From Onchocerca lupi (lineage: Eukaryota; Nematoda; Chromadorea; Rhabditida; Onchocercidae): a DNA stretch of 64,000 nt. Below, piece after piece: positions 1 through 12,804 of the stretch. Within the stretch, counting starts at the first letter, position 1. Each line of letters starts with the position of its first letter. The translations under genes and the position numbers were made by a program. The notes beneath the pieces were generated by a model. It did no database searches. It saw only the letters and a list, made by a program, of their open reading frames with translations, and had not been told where the DNA came from. The DNA lies in assembly GCA_028564675.1 (NCBI GenBank), contig JAOVVO010000278.1, forward strand, positions 32,494-96,493, read 5' to 3'.

Positions 1-3000
1 AGTTTCAATTAATTACACTCGGTCGGTTAAAATTGAAAGAAATGGACTTAATGAGAGAAAAAAGTGAGTAATTGAATTGATTAATTTACTGTCGTCATAT
101 CAAAAATATTATGCAGTATTTAATTTTGATAAATTATAATGTAATAGAAATTTATCTTTTTATGTTCACAGTGACTGAAATAATCGATTTACCAATTGAT
201 TGATTGTATTACAATTTCGATCAAATTTAAAAGAATCCTTCTTTTCTTTCATTTCAAACTTGGCAAATTGCTTCATTTTTTGTAATTATTTAAAAAACTT
301 GTGTTCTGCTAAATTTTGCTTGCTTTGGAAACTCAAATTTAAGTAAATATATAAAGATTAAATAATGATAAATTTAAATTATATTACAGCTTTCAGCTAA
401 AAAAGAATCAAGTCTTTTGTCTTTTTTTTGCATTGGTTTAATAATTCATGAATTTTAATTTAAAACTGATAGCAATTTTCTTCGTAAATTAATTCTAATT
501 AGCTTTATTAAACTATATGTTAGAGGAACAATAAAGACTTATAATTGGGAATGATTAGTTCAATAAGCTCTTAGAAGTTAAACAAAATTGAGATAAATTA
601 CAGTATGAAAATGTTGAACTTTATAATCGACATTGTGATATAAGGATATTAAACTTTATAATTAGCGAATATGTTCTAAGAATTAAAGTTTTAACTAGAT
701 TTTAAGTGTAAATGATATCTGACAAGTGGACATCAATCATTTTTTTTTGTAATTATTGTAAATATTTTCAAACATATTTTGAGAACTTTTCAAACTATCG
801 AAATTCCAAAATTTAGTGTCATTTAACGAATGAACGAACATTTCATCAGTTCAAAATCTAATCCAATCTTAATATGAAATTATCATAACAGAATATTAGT
901 AATTTTGTTATGCCTTATACTGAAGGTTTAATTTTACTTAAATTTAATGGAATAAAATTGATTTTGCAACTTTTTTGAAGCAATGAAGAGCTGACTGTTT
1001 ATAAAAAACTTTTATTATTCTTTCTGATTAAATTAAAATCAAAAAAATTGTCGTTGTATTTTTTTTGAAAGTGAAAGTTTATATTAAAATGAAGGACATT
1101 TCAATGTTTTCTTTAAAGATGATAGATTTGAAAATTACAAGCCAATTCGAATCGAATTCCATTATAATTTGTAAAATGAATTTAATATATTATTCAAAAG
1201 CTTGTTTACAACAGAAGGATATAGAATCTCCATCGATTTTTAAGGTTTTTATTGGTAGGAGTTGCTTGTCTTTTTTTTTTCTTTTTTTCATTTTCATCCG
1301 AAATATGCATTTTTGGGTTAATTTTTAAGGATATATGAGCTGTTGTTTTATTAATTTTTTTCTCCGGCTCAAAAATATTTCTTATTATATAAATTCCATT
1401 TCCATTAAATGCTATCGATGGGTTTTTTTTGACGAATAGTTTCCCTTTTCTACTGCATAAAACTTTTTTGTTGCATTCTTCAATTGATGATTGCTTTAGA
1501 AGGTTTAAATTAAAACTTTTCGAGCAATCTATTAAACGAAGAATATTATTAAATTCCTTAATAATGGTGCTATAAATAAGTTCATGCTTCTAATGTCTTA
1601 TAATAAAATATACAAAAAATTGTCATGATGTTTTGACGTTTTATTTCAATTTGTGCTGGACGTCGACAACTTTAACTTTGCAAAATTTAACAGTTTAATT
1701 AATAAAAAATACATTAGTTTTGACTGATCGTTATACTTTGCTATTATAATTTTAGATAATTTCAACTAGCTTCATCACAAATCAATAAGATTTAATTTAA
1801 ATATAAACTTGTTAATGTCTGAATTAATTTAGCTTTGAATTCAAAATTTATGCTTGAATATATGAAATTTAACTTGACTTGCTCATGTTCAAATTTTAAT
1901 TCCAGTTATGCTGCTATTTTAGATTTAAATTTTATGAATTGACGGATTTATTCGTTTTTTACTTAAACAAAAACAAGCAGAAGAGAAAAATTAAAAACAG
2001 AAAGAAGGTATGATAGTTCGAAAATAATTAATCACTGTTGATCAGTCAATCACCTGTTGTTTGCTCTTACAGAAAGTGTATGAAATTTGGAACGAAATAA
2101 AATTTATTAGAAAGATTAAAAGAAGAATTATTAGTGAGCGTTTTTGCTTTTACTGCTAAATATTTTATATCACTATCATAATATTACCTTTTCATGAGCT
2201 TGTTTAGATTTAATTTGCTTTATTTTAATTTGTTTAATTTCTTTAATTTACATTTAATCTTCTAATTTACGTCCGTTCGGTGCATTTAATTTCAATTTTA
2301 TTGATTTTTCGTTTCGGCCCATTTAATCTCAATTTCATTTTTGATTTTTTAATCCAATGCTTCACTTTAACTTCGACTGATACTACAATTCTAATTAGTG
2401 TAATGTAAAGCTTTAGTCTTTTCATTTCAACTTATTTTTATCTTAATTTCATTCTGTTTTATCTCAATTTTTTTTTTTTGAACATTTTTGGAAAACTATT
2501 ACTTTGATAAAATAGATAAGACAAAATGATGAGGTAAATTTATCATTGCAATTTTTCAATTTCTTAATTACCCAAGTAAATTTTTGCTGATTATCATAAT
2601 TTTAATTTGCTTCCAAATTTATATTTGTTGTTTACTGAATGAAATTTAAATTAATTCAATTTCACTATTATTGTTATTTGATATTAACTGCTTGTAGAGT
2701 GAAAAAAAAGTGAAATTATTGTTGTTGAAAAATGACGAAATTATTGCAAAATTAATTTCATTTATCACCTCAGCTGTATTTTTTACAGTATGGTTGACAA
2801 CAGTTTTAGTTCATGAACGAAAAAGTAATTAATGATGCGCTAAGCATTTTTCGCTCAATCAGTGAAATTTCACGTGAAATTTCCATTTATTCATGGTGGG
2901 ATTCTGTCATTTGTGCCGCTGTTCACTTCAAATTCTCATATTTTATACTCAATTCAAAAATTGATAATAATAATTATTCTAATTAATTATGATAAGTTAG

Positions 3001-5317
3001 ACTTGGAATTGATTTATAAAATATTTATTTCTCACTTCTTACGAATATTTTATTATGTCCTCTACATATTTTATCATTTTTCATTGTATTCATTGCATTG
3101 CTTATCAGAACTACCATCCATTCAATTGGTAAATGTAAGACATTTTTTGATTAGTAAACTGTTGATTGCTAATTGCTAATCACTATCATTTTATATTTAT
3201 TAAAATTTTCCTGATCATAAAATGATCTTTTCCTGATTTGTTGATTCGTAAAATATAAATAAACAATAAGAAATGCGAATTTTTCTGCGAAAATTTAATT
3301 TGCAAAAAAAAAAACAGAAAAAAATTCGGACTTTTTCAATATTTCAATTGTCTCTTATACCTCAATTAAGCAAAACTTTTCCCGAAAATTAAATTCGCCA
3401 AAAAAAAACTTTAGCTTTTTTGAACTTTATTTTTATTTTTCTAATATCCCAACTGATATCTTTTTGATGGTTCAGTCATAAGATTTTTTGTTGAGTGTTC
3501 TCACTCAAAAATAAAAAAATGATGAAAAATGATCATGAATAGTTTTTTGAAAAGTTTCTGCAAATTGCGTTTTGCTTTAAAATTGAGATTTATCAATCAC
3601 ACTTGAATCATCAAGAATTTCCTCTAAGAAATGATTTGTGATAATAATAAAATTATTCATGAATTTTTGCAGAAAAATAATTTTTCACTTTATATGAATG
3701 ACCTTTATAAAGTCATTTATCAGTTACCTTTAAGCTTTCATTATTTCTCATAAAAAAAAGGATTAATTAATTTTTCAGCTTCATAAATTTTTATTGATGT
3801 ATCATGCTTAAGACTGTTTGTATTGTGGAGTTCAACTTCACAAAATTCCTTGAATCAGTTGCGGTGAAAAGAAAAAAAAATGATAATACGTTGCTAAATA
3901 ATATAAGAAAATTATCAGATATAAATAAATGCATTTAATGAAGTTTGAAATTAATAATCTTATTAAATGCATCCAATAAAGTTGAAATTAAATAAGTGTA
4001 AATATACAATTTTTTTTGTAATAAATAAGTATATAAAAGCAAATATTTTTTGTCAATTTGAAACTGAAAAAAATTAATTTAAAATCGAATAATTCGATAA
4101 ATGAATTGAATGAAGCTTGAAATTAAAAAAAAATTCAGCTGCTGGTAAAATTAAAAATTGTTAAATAGCTCAAAAATAGAACAGTAGAATAATGCATACT
4201 TTTAAAGAATTCTGGAATAAACAATGAAAAAATTCAGACTTGAAAAATGAGAGGAATTTTGAGAAAAAAAAAAACGAAATTGGTAGGAAAAAATTTCTCT
4301 TAACATGAAATCATTCTATTTATCTGTTTAGATTGGGTTATTTACTTGAAAATACTTTTGCTCTTTCATTATTTATTCATGCGAATTTGCTGTCAAATTA
4401 TTTATCCAACCAAATTAAACTTTGCTATAAAAAAAAAAGGATTGACTGGAAGTTTAAACAATAAAATTTGGTACCTTTTACTATTTTTTAAATAAATGAC
4501 AAACTTATTATCAATTCCGTTATCATTTGGCACTAAGTTTTTTCAAGAAATTTTTATAAATAAAATATAATACTGAAATAAGCAATCACTTATAGATATA
4601 TATTACACCGAATAATTGAATTGCTTTGGTAATAATTACAATTAAATTTAAAATTTTAATTCTTTTCTTTTCAATATAAAATAAAGGAAAAAAATCGAAA
4701 TAGAACTTTGGTGAGAATTTTTTGGTATTTACTAAATAGCAAGCGATCATGAAACAAGACTAATTTCGTCTTTGATTTGTTTAAATTCAAAAAATGGAAG
4801 GAAAAATAAATCAGATAGTGTAAAATTAGACGAAGAAAGATACGAAATAAGTTCATAATAATAAAATTATTAATAATAAAAGAGATGGATAGAAGAAAGT
4901 AATGCCTAAATTTGGCTTGCAAAAAAAAAAGAAAGCAAGAAAGCATTTAATGAGAAATGATTATTATAAAATTTGTAAAATAAGAAGGAAAGTTACAAAA
5001 TTTCGAATTATAATATCAAATTATAACATAATCTTTTCTCTATTAAACTTATGTTTGATTATTTGCATTTCAATTTTTATTTCGAATTTTATTTAAATAT
5101 TTTTTCCATTTCGGATTATTTTTATCGATTACTTTAGAATTTTTTTTTAGATACTTCTATTAAAATTATCAATAATAACCGTTCCGCAAGTCATTGTTGT
5201 GATAAATTCATCAAAAATATAATTATTTGAATATATTAGAATTGATTTTAGAACAAAATTAGGAAGTCAATTTTACATTAAGCATTTGCAGTCATATAAT
5301 TATTCTTATTAATTTTT

Positions 5318-5412
5318 CGGATCCAGTTCGTTTAATTGGATCCGGTTAATTAGTTTAGAAAACATAAGAAAGATATATTATAACATTATTGTAGTAATAT
5401 TATAATATATCT
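5318..5412. repeat. two adjacent inverted repeats
   Basis: The first is a perfect 8-bp stem (CGGATCCA at 5318-5325, TGGATCCG at 5337-5344) with an 11-base loop. The second is an imperfect palindrome with arms of about 20 bases (5371-5390 and 5393-5412), A/T only in its outer arms. Neither matches an element family I recognise. Confidence 0.55.
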
Positions 5413-5640
5413 CTCTTATTGTATTTCTCTCATCGCATTAAATGTTTCAAATGATCGTTGCTAATTTATCATTAGCTAATCATTCCAATATTTACAACAT
5501 TTTTCGTTTTTTACGATAATTTAAATTCATGAAATCCATCAAGCTTTTGATATCAGTATAATAGATAAAAAAAGTTCAATAGTCTTACAGAATTAAATAA
5601 TGAGGAATCCAAGATCAGCATGAAAATTAAGCATCGTTTA

Positions 5641-5702
5641 TTTTATTTATAAAATATTATGTCAAAATGAATTTTATTTATAAAATGTTATGTCAAAATG
5701 AA
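5641..5702. repeat. 31-bp direct duplication
   Basis: Two tandem copies of a 31-base unit start at 5641 and 5672 and differ at about one position (ATATTATG versus ATGTTATG). Both contain TGTCAAAATGA. It looks like a small recent tandem duplication in intergenic DNA. Confidence 0.7.
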
Positions 5703-7165
5703 AAGCTTTCAATTCTTCTAAATAATTCATTCGTTTATTTAAATGAAAAATTTTGCATAATATATTAAATTTATATATTTATCATAGGAGATCGGAAGGA
5801 AGAAAAAAAAGTAATTTGCTAAAATACGTTTAAAAGCAAATGTGAAATAAAGTGGAAATTTTGACTAACAACAACAACTGTTCCCTTTATTTGCATTAGC
5901 AAATGACATTATTTTATGTAAAAAAATGAAATAAAAATTTAAAAGATACCAGCAAGCAATCATTTATGACACAAATATTTATGTCGAAATTGTCGCCTAC
6001 GATACATTTGACAGCACAAATAGTCAAAAATAGAAACAATTTTTTGATTTTTCTTTCACGACTTCAATTTTTACTAAATTTCAGATGTAAATCAATTTAA
6101 CTTCTTCCATTTTATCCCTTTATTTTATCATATTTATTGGTTTTTTTTCCGCTTTTTGTTCAGATGATTAAATTGATTTTTCCGAAGAATTTGAAATTTT
6201 ATTTGTTTTCCCTTCAAATGATTAAATAAAACTTTTTTTTTGACTAGAATTTGAAATTTTAACTTGGCAGATATATGTGTGAAATGTTCTTCATTTTTAT
6301 CATTTAAATAATTCTTCTTATAGGTATGGTGACTATTTGTTTTGCTTCATTTTTTAACTTTTTGACTGAATAAGAATGGACAGAATTAAATAGGTGCTTT
6401 TAAAGTTATTCGGAATATTTGACTAATTGATGATCTTAAAAAACTTTGATTTCACTTGCGCTAAGTAACTATCTTAGCTTGATTCAAACTAGGATTTAAT
6501 CAAATAAAGTGTAGAATATATTTGGAGGAGCATCACAAAGTAAGAAATAAATCTTTGTTTTCCTGGGCAAAAACTTAGACTATGGTCTGAAGTTTATTTT
6601 GGGATGAAATTCGTAAATAACAAATTAGATTTCATATGGAAAATTAATTAATAATTAATTGCTATCCCCTGATTCGTACCAAACGTTGTACTGACGTATA
6701 ATCTTACATAACTGCTACGTACTTTTGTTTTCAAAGTATCACAGCTTAATGACCTTAAGTTATCACATCATTTTGTCATGTCAAACTATAAATTTTTCTT
6801 GTTTTTCATTGCTTTTAATCTTTTCTATTTTTCAGTTATTCTCCAAAATTATTCGCCTGTCAAAATCATTCTCATGCAACAGTATGTTATGTAGAGTTTT
6901 ATATTACCGTAATCTTTTATCAAAAATGTATTTTCATTAATATTCATGCTATTTCATCTTTAAATTGATGTCCTCCTGTTTTTGAGATCTTATTGCATAC
7001 ATTACAATAAAATAAATAAGCTTCAAAAATAAAAATGAAATTACAGTGTTGCACTACCATTTTTCAATAAATAAATTTAACAATTTAACAATAAAATAAT
7101 CCCTTTTTTTTTTTCTTTTTTTTTTTATCTTTTTTTCTTTTTTTTATTGATGAATATCAAATAAC

Positions 7166-7426
7166 AGTAAAGTAAATGTAATCAAAATAATGTCAGCATT
7201 AAATTCTCCTTCATTTCCAATGAAGCATCATCATCATCATTAACATCAGATGCCACGAATGCAACATCAACAAGCACCTGACGCTCTCTTCATGACAGCA
7301 TCATCACGATCCAATCATGCTCAGTCACATTCAAGATCATCATCTCAAGTTTATCCAGCAACTGATCCAATGACCAATGATAATAATGTTGATTATCAAC
7401 AAAATAATGATAATCAAGGATGGTTA
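7166..7426 (+). pseudogene. orphan exon-like coding block of unknown gene
   Basis: A splice-acceptor-like site (AATAACAG) ends at 7167. An ATG at 7190 opens 17 codons ending in five His, then an in-frame TAA at 7241. The same frame resumes at ATG 7250 for 59 codons (rich in Q, N, S, H, D) up to a consensus donor GTAAGT at 7427. The peptide includes PDALF (residues 10-14) and HSRSSS (27-32), which fits the HxRxxS Lats-kinase consensus and faintly resembles the TEAD-binding end of YAP. I found no WW-domain exon. Alternatively it is a first exon of the unc-8-like gene: using the weaker donor GTTAGT at 7423 would be in phase with the exon at 14403. It could be a real 5' exon with a short upstream ORF, or a damaged exon. 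Confidence 0.35.
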
Positions 7427-7991
7427 GTAAGTTGTTCATTCACAGTATTTTTTTTTTTGCGTTTTTTAAATTGCTCTTTCGATCACAGCTTTCAACCATT
7501 TGTTTTGTGAAAATACCAAAATTTTTAGAGCAAAATGAATTTTTTTTCTAAAAAAATTACAATTTCTTTTCTTCCTTGCGTTGTTTATGATTAATAGCTT
7601 TTGATGAAATATGAAACAATTAAAGTTAGTAAATAAAATTAAGCAAATTCTTTCAACCGGAAATTTGAATGATATCATAATGACCAATATCATGGATATG
7701 TACAAGATAGCTTTATCGCAGACACTTTTTTGGATTTTGGATACTTATTAATCCATGTAAATAATATGGAAATGAAACTTATTAATTTGATATGAATATA
7801 TTTTCCATATATTCTAAGAAATTGTATCCAGAATTATTTTACTGGCTATTGCATATATACAAATATTTATTCGTTTAAAAATTAAAAAAAAATTTCATCT
7901 AAAAAAATCGAATTGAAAAATTCTAAATTAAAAAAAAAGGTTTGGTGAAAAAATTGATGCTAATCTTTTCATTCCAACTTTATTTACTATT

Positions 7992-8031
7992 AGCTGGACC
8001 TGGCCACGAGGAGCGTGTCCGGCTTCAGCTA
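7992..8031 (+). repeat. Helitron-like terminal hairpin
   Basis: Imperfect inverted repeat AGCTGGACCTGGCCACG / CGTGTCCGGCTTCAGCT with a very short loop, followed by CTAA then T. A diverged equivalent at 21563-21602 ends in CTAG then T. A hairpin just before CTRR-T matches Helitron 3' ends. However, the module lies upstream of the coding remnants, so its role in this copy is uncertain. Confidence 0.45.
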
Positions 8032-8267
8032 ATCTATATAAACAAAAACATCAATGTTTGTTTGTTCAAAATCTTAAACCTCCGAAAGTTCTCAAACACG
8101 CGCCTTATCTATATTAATTCAAAATCTTATATCGAAAAGTTCTTACCTATTGCTCTGAAATTTTGACACAACTTTGCATTCAAATACGTGCATGTTTTTA
8201 TACATGCTTTGCTGTTGCTCAGTCTGGTAAAGTGCAAAAAAAGAAAAGAGAAAGAACACGTTTCTAA

Positions 8268-8680
8268 TGTTGAGGAAAAGAAAAACTGGTACTTTGTAAT
8301 TTGATTTATGGTTTGGTTGGATTGGAGATTGATTCTTGCTATTATGATTCGACTAGGTCAGCATTAGGTGCGAGGAGCTATTTTATGTCTTGTATGAGAG
8401 ATGAATGCTGTTAAGAAAGGTTTCATTGATTGATGAAGAGTGATTCGTCATAACAAACAATTATCAGAGAACATCTAGCCAAATTAATCGCTGGGTTATT
8501 CTTTCCTTTGTCGCTGATAGAAAAGAATACTATTCAAGTGAACTGTTGAATTGTTGCTGCTGTTGCGTCGCTTTGAACTATCGAACTGGAACCCTTGGAA
8601 CTCCGAACAATTGCTGTTGCTGCGTGATCTTTGTCGTTTCTCTGTGAAATGGAGCGTTTAATATTTCTTTAATATTTCTT
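8268..8680 (+). mobile_element. LTR-like fragment (5' part, copy 1)
   Basis: It begins TGTTGAGGAAAAG, a diverged form of the TGTCGGGAAAG start seen at 36600 and 37803. Its segment around 8404-8530 aligns with the reverse complement of 41545-41777 (shared GAAGAGTG, GCTGGGTTATTC and CTTTGTCGCT words). The block ending near TGGAGCGTTT at about 8650 matches the shared motif at 26461, 36947 and 41299. The 3' end (CCGACA) is missing. It sits between the Helitron's upstream hairpin module and its coding remnants, so it probably inserted into the Helitron. Confidence 0.5.
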
Positions 8681-8789
8681 GATCAGCGTAAAACGTGATT
8701 CCATGTTTAGCAGTTACGCGATTAAGATTGTTTTGCATTCTGGTACAATCCAACTAATGATTATAGTTTGAGCCGGCATATTCTCATTC

Positions 8790-11166
8790 GCACTATAACC
8801 GAAGTATGTTGCAAGGCTCTGAAATTTAATGGAAAGACGAAAGGAATGTGTTGCGTAGCCGGAAAAATTAAACTGCCTCAACATGAAGAACCGCTAGAGC
8901 CATTGAAAACTTTGCTGGTCTGATGTACCACCGAATCAAAGCGTCAAGAAATACAACTCGTATTTCCAAATGACGTCATTCGGCTCAGAAATCGTAACGT
9001 TATGACAAAAAATACGATACATGGAACTTGCGATAAACTGAATCCAAATTCACCATGCATGATAGACGGAAAATGCTGTAAGCGATATCCTCGAGCATTA
9101 ATATCAAATATAGTTACAAGAAATGAGGGAATCCTTTATACAGAAGATCAGCAGAAGATTGCGGTAAATTGCCAACCACGCAAATGTGGAATGGTGACAT
9201 CGAAGTAGATAACCGATGAGTTATTCCTATTCGACTTTGCTATTAAAAGCATACAAAGTGCTTATAAACGTGGAATACTGCAACTTTATTAAATCGATCA
9301 AATATTTGTAAGTACGAGAATAAAGGGAGCGACATGGCAGTTTTTGACGTGCAGCCAGAACGAAGTGATAGGAATGCGATGTTACATATCGATGAAATAG
9401 CGCAGTATTAGACTGGAAGATACGTTTAGCAATGAATTTGTATGGCGAATTCTCTTATTTTCCTTACATGAACGAAGTCCAGCTGTTCTTCGCTTAGCAG
9501 TAGATCTAGAAAATGGACGTGTTTATTTCAAAGTTGCAAATATGCAACAAATAGCCCCGAATCCATCGGCTTTCTTCATATTACATCAAACTGATGCATT
9601 TGCGAACTTATACTGTTATATTCGGAAGTATTACACACGTATTATACATGGAAGGCGAATAGAAAATTATTTGAACGACTCAAGGGAGGAGAACCAGTTT
9701 ACGGACAACCTGGCATATTCAAATAAACTACGATAGGCAGATTGTACACCGTGCATCCTAATCAAGACGAATGCTTCTTCCTTTGCGTGTTGTTGGTAAA
9801 TGTGCCCGGTCTAACCTCCTTGACATTGGAATGTATGCATTAATGACGAATGCAACAGTCACATCCAAATCAAATTCGTACATTGGTTGGAATCATTTTG
9901 AATGTCTGCTCTCCTTCATTTGCTGCAGACTTATGAGAGAAATATAAATCGCATATGCTGAAAATATTCTCCGTTGAAAACGCAGCAAAAATTCAAATAT
10001 GAAATGAATTTCACAGCAGAAATCTACTACGAAGCGTTGATAATGATTGAACACTTTTGCTTACAAATCGCGAACAAAATTCCCGTTCAGTTGGAATTGC
10101 CATCACTGAATCGATCTGTTGCTGCTTCGTCCGATGTAGAATTGCATCGCGAACAAAATTACAACACGATTCATCTTTTGACAGATATGCAATCAAATAT
10201 TCCTAAGCTAACGTTTGAGCAAAAGGGCATTTACGATCAAAAGTGCAAACTATCAATAAGGGAGTTGAAGAAATCTTCTTTTTAGATGCACCAGGAAGAT
10301 CTGATAAAATGTTGCTAACTAGATTGATTTTGGCAGCAATTCGATCTCAAAATGACATAGCTTTAGCTCTTGCATCGTCCGGAATAGCTGCAACATTACT
10401 AACAGGTGGAAGAATTGCTCATTCTGCTTTGAAATTGCCATTCAGTATGCCATTGAAACTCCCACATGCAATATTTCCAAAGCATCCAGCAAGGGGAAAG
10501 TATTGCACAAATGCAAATTTATTTTTCGGAATGAATGTGCAGTGGCGCACAAAAAATCGGTCTTGGCACACAAAAAACACAGCTCTTGATCGATCGCTGT
10601 TAGATTTGCGTGGAAATACCAGACCATTTGGGAACGCATTAGTATTGCTTGGAAGAGATTTCAGGCAAATATTATCTGCAATTCCTCAGTCGACACCAGC
10701 GAATGAAATGAATGTTTGCTTGAAATACTACCTTGTGGCGATACGTAAATATGTTAGAATTAACTTCAAAAAAGGGTGTCTAGCTGCAAAACGATCGATC
10801 AGCTGGAATATTCTCAAATCAATTGCTGGAAATTGGGAGCGGAAAGGTAGCGGTTAATCTGGCCTCAGGACGAATTTCATTGCCTCATAACTCTTACAAT
10901 TTTGTAACATCGAAAGGAGGGATGGCTGAAAAAGTATTTCGCAGTATTCAAACCAATTGTAAGAATCACGATTAGCTGAGTGAACGAACTATTCTTGCCT
11001 CCAAGAATAAAGACATCGGGTGAACTTCAAACTATTATTTAGTCTGACATTCAAAGCGGGGCAGTAACATAAATCCGCCGATATGTTATGAAGACAGAGG
11101 AAGCGGTTAATTACCCAACAGAATTTATGAATTCATCCGATCTGCCAGGGATGCCATTGTACGTAC
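8790..11166 (+). pseudogene. Helitron Rep/helicase pseudogene, 5' part
   Basis: Frameshifted pieces in the correct family order. About 8800-8900 reads like the Helitron-like N region (KFNGKTKGMCC, GKIKLP). 9002-9208 has NPNSPCMIDGKCCKRYPR. About 9430-9736 has WRILLFSLHERSPAVLRLAV. 9737-9830 has GRLYTVHPNQDECFF. 9974-10857 is a PIF1-type helicase start (FFLDAPG, then SQNDIALALASSGIAATLL). The Walker A loop reads GRSDKM where the family has GGTGKT, so ATP binding would be lost. Stops and frame changes occur every few hundred bases. The HUH nuclease motif is not visible and probably lies in a deleted segment. This is a Y2-type Helitron transposase relic with no current function. Confidence 0.85.
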
Positions 11167-12046
11167 TTTAGGGGAAAGAGGGTTTCTGTTTGATTAGTTA
11201 TTTGAGATTCTAGAATCGTCTGGACTGGAGATATTTTTGCTGCTGTGACTTGACTATGGAAACTATAGCCTTTATTTAGATTTACACGATATTAGAAACA
11301 ATATCGCACTTTAAAACAACAATTAATGTGAAAAAATAAAACAATATGCAAGTAATATAAAGAATACCAACAAGAAATCTTTGACGAATGATTGCTTGTG
11401 CTCGTTGAGATTGCTTGATATTGGCCGGTAACGTTTTGCCACTGACACTAATATAGGAGAGTCTGTCGTTGATGTAGTTTCCTTGTTGCTGATGAATTGA
11501 CGATATCGACCCTGGTAGACAACGCTTCGCCACTAGTCTTGATGAATTGATGATCGGAGTGTTGGGAGATTGCTGCCGCCTCTGCTAGTGATGTAATTTA
11601 GCACTGATCCTGCTGTCCCGAAAGTTCCACTTTTGTATGGTCATTTTTGATAGGAGCGGAGGTTCATAACTAATCATACAAAAGGGATTGATAGGGATAA
11701 AGACTAAAGGATAAAAAATGAGTAGCGCTTAAAACATTTAAACAAAGTACAAAGATTTGGTCCCTGCATTTCGACAATTGACATGGCGACAACCTTTGTA
11801 ATTCTTTAATCAAAAAGCATGATTTATATCCCTTTGACACATAAACATCTTTTACAACCTTTTAAGCATAATTTACAACCTTTTAAAGTATATTTTACAA
11901 CCATTTACAACTCCTAAACAAAGCACATGAGCATTAGTAGATGATTAGATGAGGAGAACAAAGAGCTTTTGTGCGCAGTGAGATTACAAATTTTTGTTAT
12001 AAACAATATTTTAATTCCGTCTGCATTTCGGTTTACCGACACGTAC
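11162..12046 (+). mobile_element. solo LTR-like insertion (copy 2) with target duplication
   Basis: The element is 11167-12041 (875 bp), flanked by the direct repeat CGTAC at 11162-11166 and 12042-12046. The 5' end reads TTTAGGGGAAAG (family form TGTCGGGAAAG) and the 3' end reads GTTTACCGACA, giving the TG...CA-type termini and 5-bp target duplication of LTR retrotransposons. Removing it plus one CGTAC rejoins the Helitron frame as YVLQLKIGMP, which is the conserved helicase sequence of Helitrons. No protein remnant lies inside, so it is a solo LTR or a non-autonomous element. BEL/Pao is the likeliest family because it is common in filarial genomes, but this is inference. Confidence 0.75.
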
Positions 12047-12440
12047 TGCAATTGAAAATTGGCATGCCAATTCTTATGTTGCGAAATATCAACCAGCCAA
12101 AACTTTGCAACGACATGCAGTTTTCAGTAAAAAAAAATCAATAAGCACTGTCGTAAAGCAACAATCTTGACTGACCTATTAAAGATGATGTCCTTATTCC
12201 TCGCATTCCTATGACTCCAATGGATATGCCATTTCAGTTTAAGAGACTGTAATTTCTCAATTCGATTGACGTTTGCATTCACCATCAACAAAATTCACGG
12301 TCAATCTTTGGAATTATGCGATTTAGATCTAGAGACCGATTGCTTCTCACATGGAAAATTATATGTTGCGTGTTCTCAAACCAGATAATCTTTATATCTA
12401 CAAGAAAAACAAAAAATATTGTATACCCTTCAGATAATTA
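12042..12440 (+). pseudogene. Helitron helicase pseudogene, 3' part
   Basis: This continues the helicase C-terminus after the LTR-like insertion: QLKIGMPILMLRNINQPKLC, then LIPRIPMTPMDMPFQFKRL, a frameshift, and FAFTINKIHGQSLE with SHGKLYVACSQ. In intact Helitrons this segment (FAMTINKSQGQSL...LYVACSR) forms helicase motifs V/VI. Here the second conserved basic residue is lost and several stops intervene. The order and spacing confirm that it belongs to the same relic as 8790-11166. Confidence 0.85.
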
Positions 12441-12577
12441 AAGATTCAAAGAGTGGGAAATTGTGTTGATCAGAATCAATCCTTAATGTGTCAAATTATC
12501 TTATCATAATGGCACATAGCAGATATTTAGGGATTTGCCCTAATAGGGGATTAATTTACTGATGAAATCCCTAAAAA

Positions 12578-12790
12578 TATGATTATTATTAATACTATTA
12601 ACTATTGTTTATTATAATTATCATTAATTATTATTATTACTAATTATTATTATTAATTATTATTGTTACTAATTATTATTATTTGTTATTATTTATTATT
12701 ATGTACTGTTATTTATTATTATTTATTGTTATTTATTATTACGTATTATTTGCTATTGTTTATTATTCACTATTATTTAATTATTAATTA
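12578..12790. repeat. imperfect TTA microsatellite
   Basis: About 210 bases of imperfect ATT/TTA trinucleotide repeat with occasional GTT and TACT interruptions. It sits directly after the Helitron coding remnant and before a 60-bp tandem array. Confidence 0.85.
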
Positions 12791-12804
12791 TTAATCATAA
12801 TTAG

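Larger units (their letters stand above)
1..7165. other. AT-rich gene-poor intergenic region
   Basis: No convincing gene was seen on either strand. The open frames here are short, made of A/T-rich codons (Phe, Leu, Ile, Lys, Asn), and lack splice partners or recognisable motifs. The stretch holds many homopolymer runs, a 31-bp direct duplication at about 5641-5702 and two adjacent inverted repeats at 5318-5344 and 5371-5412. Base composition matches the rest of the intergenic DNA in the window. Confidence 0.6.
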
